Assembly (NCBI GenBank): GCA_002686295.1
Contig: NZBB01000050.1
Location: forward strand, 1-11,564
DNA length: 11,564 bases
Reading direction: 5' to 3'
Source of the DNA: Candidatus Woesearchaeota archaeon
GTDB taxonomy: Archaea; Nanobdellota; Nanobdellia; Woesearchaeales; GCA-2686295
Part shown: positions 5,974-11,564 of the stretch, one piece after another
How positions within the stretch are numbered: the stretch's first letter is position 1
How the letters are laid out: every line of letters starts with the position of its first letter
Position numbers and translations under genes: made by a program
The notes under the pieces: model-generated
Told to the model about the DNA's origin: nothing
The model's input: the letters and a program-made list of their open reading frames with translations, nothing else
The model's database searches: none

Positions 5974-6745
5974 ATTTAATACTACATATTGGAACAAAGC
6001 TACAAGAAAAGGCCACTATCTTGATGATATATATGGAAAATATAAAGGAGAAGATATTAAACAACTAATTGAGAAATGGGTTCCTGATATTGACAAAAAA
6101 AGAATCTTAAAAACTGATTGTTTTGAAGAAGCGTATGGACATGATCAAATACTGTTTAATATTGCAAAAGAAAATGGTGAAGTATATGGAATTGATATTT
6201 CAAACGAAGTCATCGAGAAAGCTAAAGAAAGACAAAAAGAATTCAAAACAAAGAAAAGAACTTTTATCTGCTGTGATACAAAAAAACTTTCTTTTGAAGA
6301 TAATTTCTTCGATGTTATAATATCAAACTCTTCACATGACCATTTCCCAAAAAAAGAACTTCCAGCTGCAATAAGAGAATTAAAAAGAGTACTTAAAAAA
6401 AATGGGGTGTTAATTCTTACAATGCACAACAAACACAACCAAATATTTTATTTTGCTTGTCAATTTGGAAAACTAACAGGACTAATTCCTTATTACACAA
6501 CTTTTTTCACAAAAAAAGAAACAAAGAAACTAGTTGGAGAAGAAGGATTTAAAGTTGAATATATAACCACTTATTTTCATGCAATAAATCAATCTCATAA
6601 AATAGTTAAGTTTTTGAGAAAGATTAAATCAAAAAAAATCGACAGAAGTATTAAAAACAGTGTTAAATTATTTAAAAAAATTGGAAAAACAAAAATGAAT
6701 CATTATTTAGGATGGTTCATAGCTTTAAAATGCATAAAAAAATAG
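5948..6745 (+). CDS. Class I SAM-dependent methyltransferase
   Basis: A 265-residue Rossmann-type methyltransferase. SAM-binding elements in order are RILKTDCFEEAYG (52-64, motif I region), VYGIDIS (79-85, Asp83 expected to bind the ribose hydroxyls), ICCDTKKLSF (107-116, Asp110 near adenine), FFDVIISNSSHDHF (120-133) and LKRVLKKNGVLILTMHN (145-161). Motif I lacks the usual GxGxG loop and has acidic residues instead. The C-terminal basic part has no recognisable domain. The start at 5948 overlaps the preceding gene by 26 bases; an ATG at 5963 (residue 6) would cut the overlap to 11 bases and is equally likely. The target (O, N or C atom of the pathway product) cannot be read from sequence. 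Confidence 0.87.
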   Translation: MYSIKMKNKFNTTYWNKATRKGHYLDDIYGKYKGEDIKQLIEKWVPDIDKKRILKTDCFEEAYGHDQILFNIAKENGEVYGIDISNEVIEKAKERQKEFKTKKRTFICCDTKKLSFEDNFFDVIISNSSHDHFPKKELPAAIRELKRVLKKNGVLILTMHNKHNQIFYFACQFGKLTGLIPYYTTFFTKKETKKLVGEEGFKVEYITTYFHAINQSHKIVKFLRKIKSKKIDRSIKNSVKLFKKIGKTKMNHYLGWFIALKCIKK

Positions 6746-7491
6746 CTATTGTAACAGGCGCTTCATCAGGACTTGGAGTTGAATTCGCAAAACAAATAGA
6801 TAAAAAAAAGATTCTTGACGAGATATGGCTTGTTGCAAGAAGAGAACAAAATCTCAAAGAAGTTGCAAGACAACTAAAAAAATCAAAAGGAATAATCTTG
6901 AAAACAGATTTGACAAAAAAACAAGATATACAAAAACTTATTAAGAAATTAGAAAAAGAAAAACCAAATCTAAGATTGCTAGTGAATAATGCTGGTTTTG
7001 GAAAAAAAGGATACTTTCAAAAAATACTTCTTAAAACACAACAAGAAATGATTGAGCTAAATGTTAAAGCTCTTGTAACATTAACATATGAAGGAATAAA
7101 ATATATGACAAAAGGAAGTGAGATTATACAAGTTGCTTCAACAGCTGGTTTTGCACCTTTACCAGGATTCAACGTTTACTCAGCAACAAAAGCATTCGTC
7201 TTAAACTTCGCAAATGCATTGAATGAAGAACTAAAATCAAAAGGAATACACACAATAGCAGTCTGTCCAGGACCTGTAAAGACAGAATTCACAAAACGTT
7301 CAGAAGGAAAAAGCATTATTCCAAAAGAAGCAACTGCAAAAAAAGTTGTTGCAAAAGCACTAAAAGATTTAAAGAAAAAAAGATGGACTTCAATCTATAG
7401 CTTTAGAATAAAAATCTTAGCAATGATAATGAAATTATTACCAAGAAAATGGATTGTTGAGATGTCAAATATCAAAAACAAAGGATTATAA
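6730..7491 (+). CDS. Short-chain dehydrogenase/reductase (classical SDR)
   Basis: 253 residues from the ATG at 6730, which gives the typical SDR opening MHKKIAIVTGASSGLG. An ATG at 6712 would add six atypical residues. The cofactor loop is TGASSGLG (9-16), followed by VARR (35-38), whose arginines favour NADP(H); NNAG lies at 86-89. The catalytic Ser137, Tyr150 and Lys154 (YSATK) are all present, and CPGPVKTEF (179-187) is the standard post-catalytic loop. It should therefore be an active NAD(P)-dependent oxidoreductase acting on a carbonyl or hydroxyl group. The last 35 residues are basic and hydrophobic. It overlaps the methyltransferase stop by 16 bases and sits 5 bases before the acetyltransferase gene, in the middle of the operon. 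Confidence 0.92.
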   Translation: MHKKIAIVTGASSGLGVEFAKQIDKKKILDEIWLVARREQNLKEVARQLKKSKGIILKTDLTKKQDIQKLIKKLEKEKPNLRLLVNNAGFGKKGYFQKILLKTQQEMIELNVKALVTLTYEGIKYMTKGSEIIQVASTAGFAPLPGFNVYSATKAFVLNFANALNEELKSKGIHTIAVCPGPVKTEFTKRSEGKSIIPKEATAKKVVAKALKDLKKKRWTSIYSFRIKILAMIMKLLPRKWIVEMSNIKNKGL

Positions 7492-7496
7492 AAAAA

Positions 7497-8039
7497 ATGT
7501 CTAAAAAAACAAGCTTCTTTGAAAAAATAATTCTTTTCGAAAGAAATCTAAAAGAATCAATTCCAGAAATAAAAACAAAGATTCCAATAAAAGTAAAAAA
7601 AGCAACAAAAAAAGACGCTCCACTATTCAAGGAAATAGGATTTGGGAATGATGCAAGAATTCTTACAAAAAAAAAATTCTATTCAAAAATAGAATCAGGA
7701 GCAAAATGCTTCTTTGTAATCCATAAAAAAAAGATTATAGGAAGGGCATGGATTAGTTTTTCAAACAATGAAAAGAATCTGCGCTTACTTCATGCAATAA
7801 AAAAAACCGATGGTTATTTATCAAACGCATATGTTTTAAAAGAATATAGAAACAAAGGCATACATCAAAGATTGCTTTATGAAAGATTAGAATACTTAAA
7901 AAAAATAGGAAAGAAAAGAGCAATAACTATTATAAGTAAGAAAAATAAAGCATCTATAGATAATATTTCTAAGATTGGATTTAAACCTAAAAAAGAATTT
8001 TTATCAATAAGAATATTAAACTTTTCATTTATAATTTAA
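7497..8039 (+). CDS. GNAT-family acyltransferase
   Basis: 180 residues with a GNAT core. Strand CFFVIHKKKIIGRAWISF (71-88) is the usual beta2-beta3 pair. SNAYVLKEYRNKGIHQRLLY (109-128) carries the acetyl-CoA pyrophosphate loop RNKGIH, a standard form of the R/QxxGxG/A motif. The C-terminal NKASIDNISKIGFKPKKEF (150-168) matches the typical GNAT end, where an Asn/Ser segment precedes a GF strand. The first 30 residues are an extra basic region. It should transfer an acyl group from acyl-CoA to an amine or similar acceptor; the acceptor is unknown. The start follows the SDR stop by 5 bases, and no convincing ribosome binding site is seen. It contains an A10 run at 7667-7676. Confidence 0.82.
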   Translation: MSKKTSFFEKIILFERNLKESIPEIKTKIPIKVKKATKKDAPLFKEIGFGNDARILTKKKFYSKIESGAKCFFVIHKKKIIGRAWISFSNNEKNLRLLHAIKKTDGYLSNAYVLKEYRNKGIHQRLLYERLEYLKKIGKKRAITIISKKNKASIDNISKIGFKPKKEFLSIRILNFSFII

Positions 8040-8042
8040 AAA

Positions 8043-9251
8043 ATGAAATGCAAAAATAGAAAATCACAAAACAAGAAACTTAGACAAATAGTTAGATATG
8101 CATATAATAACTGCAAATTTTATCATGATAAATGGAAAGAAGAAAAAATACTGCCAAAAGATATTAAGACTGTTGATGATTTAAGAAAATTACCAATTAT
8201 AACAAAAGAAGATTTACAAAAAAACTTATTAGATATAATTCCAAAAAACAGAAATTTAATAGAGTTAAGAACAAGTGGTTCAACTGGCGTGCCTTTATCA
8301 ATTAAACTTAGCAAAAAAGAATTATATTATAGAGCATTTCAAAGATTAAGAATATTAAGGAAATATGGATTGAAACTAACTGATAAGCAATTTATAATAA
8401 CTGAACCAAGACATACAAAAGAATTATTATCACTAACAAATATATATAGAAATATTGGTTTTTTGAGAAAACAAAAAGCTTCAATTTATGAGGATCAAAA
8501 GTTTATAATAAATAAAATCAATAAATTTCAACCAGATTATATTCATGGTTTTGCTTCAAGCATAAAACTTCTAAGTCAGAAAATAATTGATCAAAATAAG
8601 AAATTCAATTTAAGATTTATAACAACAACTGCAGAAATTGTTGATAAAAAAACTAAAAAAACAATTGAAAAAGCATTCAACTGTACACATTATGATATAT
8701 ATAATTGTGTAGAATTAGGCGACATAGCATGGGAATGTCCAAATTGTAATAAATATCATATAAATGAATCTCAAATAATAGTTGAGTTATTAGATGAAAG
8801 TAACAATGTTGTTAAAAGAAATGATGAAGGAATAATTACTTGCACAAGTCTTATAAACAAAACAACTCCTTTAATAAGATATAAACTTGGGGATAAAAGT
8901 ATTGTTGGAACAAGTAATTGTAATAAACAAGCACTCACTCATATCTTTGGACGAGAAATTGATTATATAACACTAAAAAACAAAGTAAAAATTTCACCAT
9001 ATACAATCACAAATAAATTAGGAAGCATAATAGGATTAAAAAAATATTTAGTTTTCCAAGAATCTTTGAATAAAATAACTATTAAAATAGAAGAAAAAAA
9101 CAAGCTAAAATTTAATACAATAGTTAAAGAGGCAAAAAAACAACTTAAAAAAATTACTGAAGAAAAGATAAAGATTAATTTTAAACAAGTTAAGAACATA
9201 CCTCTTGAAAAAAGTGGAAAGTTAGGAGTTGTTAAATCAAATATAAAATGA
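8043..9251 (+). CDS. PaaK/CapK-like adenylate-forming ligase
   Basis: 402 residues of the phenylacetate-CoA ligase/CapK group of ANL-superfamily enzymes, which activate a carboxylate with ATP and pass it to CoA or an amine. The phosphate-binding loop is TSGSTGVP (77-84). NCVELGDIAWEC (221-232) is the substrate/adenine-side motif. LIRYKLGD (277-284) corresponds to the Y-R-x-G-D motif and FGREIDYI (302-309) to the hinge region. LEKSGKLG (388-395) carries the C-terminal lysine region. CPNC with His239, plus Cys293, resembles the zinc site known in this group. The length is normal for short PaaK-like proteins. It starts 3 bases after the acetyltransferase stop and ends in an ATGA overlap with the next gene. 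No acyl or peptidyl carrier protein is encoded beside it, so the acceptor is either CoA or a small molecule. Confidence 0.88.
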   Translation: MKCKNRKSQNKKLRQIVRYAYNNCKFYHDKWKEEKILPKDIKTVDDLRKLPIITKEDLQKNLLDIIPKNRNLIELRTSGSTGVPLSIKLSKKELYYRAFQRLRILRKYGLKLTDKQFIITEPRHTKELLSLTNIYRNIGFLRKQKASIYEDQKFIINKINKFQPDYIHGFASSIKLLSQKIIDQNKKFNLRFITTTAEIVDKKTKKTIEKAFNCTHYDIYNCVELGDIAWECPNCNKYHINESQIIVELLDESNNVVKRNDEGIITCTSLINKTTPLIRYKLGDKSIVGTSNCNKQALTHIFGREIDYITLKNKVKISPYTITNKLGSIIGLKKYLVFQESLNKITIKIEEKNKLKFNTIVKEAKKQLKKITEEKIKINFKQVKNIPLEKSGKLGVVKSNIK

Positions 9252-10654
9252 AATCGGTCTTACTTATCGAACCAGCAAAAGTCTACTATGAAGACTGGCC
9301 AGCACCTTTAGGTCTTACAGTCATCAGAGATTTTTTAAAATCAAAGAAGTTTATAGCAGAGTATATTGATTTATCAAGCAGAATTGAACATAAACAAAAA
9401 AAAAAAGATTTAGTTAAATATTTATTCAGAAAAATTAGAGAAGATGTTGAAAAACATGATTTAATTGGAATAAGTATTACATATAGAGAACTATTTAGTT
9501 TAGTGTTAGAGTTATGTGAATATATAAAAAACGAGTTTCCAAATAAAAAAATACTTCTTGGTGGAAGACATATAGCAACTTTATTTATGAATGATTCTTT
9601 AAAAAAAGAATACTTTGAAAATATTGATTACATGAATATATTTGATGGTGAAAATACAATACTTGAATTAGCTAAACAAACTAAAATTGTAAACATACCA
9701 AACTTAATTTATTTGAATAAAAATAAAATTAAAGTCAACAAAATTAGAAATGATTTACCACTAAGTGAAATACCTGTCTTAAATCAACAAAACTCAAATT
9801 ATATAGAGTATGAGATAGGCAGAGGATGTTATTATAAAAATTGTAATCATTGTTCTTTTATTTATGATAAAAAAATATTTGGTTATAGAGAAAAACCAGT
9901 TGAAAAAGTTGTTAAAGATTTAAAACTTTTTCAACAAAACTTTCCTAACAAAAGAGTTATATTTATGACTGATTCTATGAGTATAAAACAAGCAAAAGAA
10001 ATTTCTAAAGAAATAATTAAGAATAAAATTAAAGTAAAATGGGTTGTAATGATGAGATTTGAGAAAAGATTAGATTTCTCGCTTCTTAGTTTAATGAAAA
10101 AAGCAGGTTGTCAAGAACTGTGGTTTGGATTAGAGTCGGGAGATGAATATATTAATAAAAATATTGTTAATAAAGGAATAGAACTGGATGATGCAAAAAG
10201 AATCTTGAGAGATACATATAAAGTCAAAATTAAAGTAAGTGTTTTTTCTATTACTGGTCTTCCATCAGAAACTTTTTTTAATGCAATAAAAACATTTGCA
10301 TTTTATTATAAAAATAAGAAATTTATCTATCAAGGAGAAATGTTATATTTTGGATTAAATAGATACTCTTCATTCTTCAAAAATCCTAAGAAATTCGGAA
10401 TAACCAAACTAATTAAAAAAAATGATTGGTATATTTTCAAAACTTCAAAAGGATATTTATACAGAAAATTATTTGCAAAAATATTTATTTATTTTTGTTA
10501 TATTTATTTTAACTTATTCTCTAATATAACTTTTTTTTTAAATCCACTTCTAAACACCTTCTCAAGATTTATTAAAGTAAATATAGTGGATAACTTTTTG
10601 AATTTATTCAAAACATATAGAAATAAAAAAAATAAATTGAATCAACCATTTTAA
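9248..10654 (+). CDS. Cobalamin-binding-type radical SAM enzyme
   Basis: 468 residues. The N-terminal about 145 residues look like a B12-binding Rossmann domain: APLGLTVIRDFLKSK (19-33), YIDLSS (39-44), LIGISITYREL (72-82), ILLGGRHIATLF (102-113). Residues 186-345 hold the radical SAM core with cluster cysteines 194, 199 and 202 in GRGCYYKNCNHCSF, a CX4CX2C spacing, and LWFGLESGDE (291-300) as SAM-binding strand. B12-dependent members of this group usually methylate unactivated carbons or rearrange rings. From about 404 to 434 it is strongly hydrophobic (IFIYFCYIYFNLF) and ends in a basic tail, so it may touch the membrane. ATGA overlap with the ligase gene suggests coupled translation. An A11 run lies at 9396-9406. 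Domain class is clear; cobalamin binding itself is inferred because no DxHxxG is seen. Confidence 0.87.
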   Translation: MKSVLLIEPAKVYYEDWPAPLGLTVIRDFLKSKKFIAEYIDLSSRIEHKQKKKDLVKYLFRKIREDVEKHDLIGISITYRELFSLVLELCEYIKNEFPNKKILLGGRHIATLFMNDSLKKEYFENIDYMNIFDGENTILELAKQTKIVNIPNLIYLNKNKIKVNKIRNDLPLSEIPVLNQQNSNYIEYEIGRGCYYKNCNHCSFIYDKKIFGYREKPVEKVVKDLKLFQQNFPNKRVIFMTDSMSIKQAKEISKEIIKNKIKVKWVVMMRFEKRLDFSLLSLMKKAGCQELWFGLESGDEYINKNIVNKGIELDDAKRILRDTYKVKIKVSVFSITGLPSETFFNAIKTFAFYYKNKKFIYQGEMLYFGLNRYSSFFKNPKKFGITKLIKKNDWYIFKTSKGYLYRKLFAKIFIYFCYIYFNLFSNITFFLNPLLNTFSRFIKVNIVDNFLNLFKTYRNKKNKLNQPF

Positions 10655-10655
10655 A

Positions 10656-11564
10656 ATGAATATACAAGTCTCAATTTTATCAAAAAGAAAAACCTTGATG
10701 GATCAAACAAAGAAAACTAGTCCAATTTTTGTCTGTATAAAAAAAGCGCTAGAATCTAATATAAATAATATAAAAGAAAGTTTTAAAGATGAAACAATAA
10801 AAACAAATATTTTCTATCCATATAAAACAAATGATTGGGAAGAAGTATGTAAGATAATCCATGATAATGAAATTAACGCAGAAGTCTCCAATCTTAAAGA
10901 ATTAAAACAAGCAATAAAACTAAAAGCTAAAAAAATTGTTTATAATTCTCCATTAAAAACAGAAAAAGATATAGTCTTTATTTCAAAACATGAAAACATA
11001 ATTACAATAATTGATAATGAGGACGAAATAGAACTAATTAATAACATTTCAATAAAAGAAAAAAAGGTTTTAGATGTTGGTGTGAGAATCAGGTTTAATA
11101 ATAAAAAGAATAATTTGTCAAGATTCGGAACAAACTTGGAAAATTTAGAACACATAATAAATAAAGTAAATAAAGCTTCTTCTTTGAAGTTTATAGGTAT
11201 TCATTTTCATATTGGAACAAAGATTACAAAACCAGACTTTTACTGTAAAAGAATAAGATTAATTTCGAATTATTTGAGAGGAATCAAAAAAGAGAATAAA
11301 GAAAAAATAAGATTCATTGATATAGGTGGTGGTTTTGGAATAAGTGAAATTGGTACTTATTTAACACTTCAAAATTTTATTGTTAATAAAATTAATAAGA
11401 TGTTTAATTTAAAGATTAATTTCAGACCTAGAATAATAGAATCTGAAATAATAACAAAATTTGGAAGAAAAATTGTTGATGAGTTTAAAAAGAGTATATC
11501 AGATATTGCAGGGTTAAATAAAGTTGAATTATGGATTGAACCAGGAAGATTTTTAGTTAGTAAT
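10656..11564 (+). CDS. LysA/ornithine-decarboxylase-like PLP enzyme (3' end beyond window)
   Basis: The first 303 codons of an open frame that runs off the right edge; family members are about 400 residues. It belongs to the fold-III PLP decarboxylases (diaminopimelate, ornithine, arginine decarboxylases). The PLP lysine is Lys57 in FYPYKTND, where the family has Y-A-V-K-A-N. AEVSNLKEL (75-83), SRFGTN (155-160), GIHFHIGT (181-188, with the PLP-stacking His185), DIGGGFG (222-228) and the phosphate-binding EPGRFLV (295-301) follow in the right order. The start is 1 base after the preceding stop. Its place beside a ligase, a methyltransferase and two radical SAM genes suggests it supplies an amine or a decarboxylated amino acid to the pathway rather than making lysine, but genuine DAP decarboxylase cannot be excluded without the C-terminal Cys/Tyr region. 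Confidence 0.87.
   Translation, partial: MNIQVSILSKRKTLMDQTKKTSPIFVCIKKALESNINNIKESFKDETIKTNIFYPYKTNDWEEVCKIIHDNEINAEVSNLKELKQAIKLKAKKIVYNSPLKTEKDIVFISKHENIITIIDNEDEIELINNISIKEKKVLDVGVRIRFNNKKNNLSRFGTNLENLEHIINKVNKASSLKFIGIHFHIGTKITKPDFYCKRIRLISNYLRGIKKENKEKIRFIDIGGGFGISEIGTYLTLQNFIVNKINKMFNLKINFRPRIIESEIITKFGRKIVDEFKKSISDIAGLNKVELWIEPGRFLVSN

Noticed and set aside
6712..6729. ATG at 6712 as start of the SDR gene
   Set aside because: It adds six residues ahead of the canonical SDR opening and increases the overlap with the methyltransferase gene; the ATG at 6730 gives the usual distance to the TGASSGLG loop.
4538..10654. A RiPP cluster with its own precursor peptide
   Set aside because: The genes overlap or are separated by 5 bases or fewer, leaving no room for a separate small precursor, and the 117-residue protein has no leader/core layout, Cys or repeats. 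A precursor elsewhere cannot be excluded.
10940..11155. Minus-strand open frame of 71 codons
   Set aside because: Antisense to the LysA-like gene, whose PLP motifs run straight through this stretch.

Overview
The window looks like part of a strongly AT-rich archaeal chromosome. The signs are a Hel308-type (archaeal Ski2-family) DNA helicase C-terminal region, TATA-like boxes placed about 26-27 bases upstream of start codons (leaderless-style promoters), almost no Shine-Dalgarno sequences, very lysine/asparagine/isoleucine-rich proteins and tightly packed or overlapping genes. TGA is used as a stop codon, so the code is standard. This style fits a DPANN-type archaeon (Woesearchaeota/Pacearchaeota-like), but that placement is inference from composition and gene style, not from a marker gene.

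Left third (1-4419), minus strand. A 118-base divergent promoter region at 4420-4537 drives, leftwards, a gene for a Hel308-like helicase that starts exactly at the second RecA domain and lacks the whole ATP-binding first RecA domain. Its 3' end overlaps a membrane-anchored type I phosphodiesterase/AP-superfamily gene by 17 bases. After 56 bases comes a membrane-anchored sulfatase-like hydrolase with a Thr at the nucleophile position. Transcription then runs into a T-rich (A-rich on the plus strand) tract at the left edge, which is a plausible terminator and may also encode the Lys-rich tail of a convergent gene.

Right two thirds (4538-11564), plus strand. Eight genes are packed head to tail with gaps of 5 bases or fewer, or with overlaps, behind one clear TATA box. 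They are a radical SAM protein with a SPASM-like Cys-rich C-terminus, an unrecognised 117-residue protein coupled to it by ATGA, a class I methyltransferase, a short-chain dehydrogenase/reductase, a GNAT acetyltransferase, a PaaK/CapK-like adenylate-forming ligase, a cobalamin-binding-type radical SAM enzyme (coupled by ATGA), and a LysA-like PLP-dependent decarboxylase that runs off the right edge.

Taken together the plus-strand genes read as a dedicated biosynthetic operon. It has two radical SAM chemistries, methyl transfer, redox, acyl/amide-type activation, N- or O-acyl transfer and amino-acid decarboxylation, with no carrier protein and no evident precursor-peptide gene in the window. 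The product cannot be named from sequence. The two outward-facing hydrolases on the other strand suggest surface glycan, lipid or phosphodiester chemistry nearby, but they are on a separate transcript. The two most notable items are this operon and the half-helicase. No tRNA, rRNA, CRISPR array, insertion sequence or gene-free stretch over 300 bases was seen.
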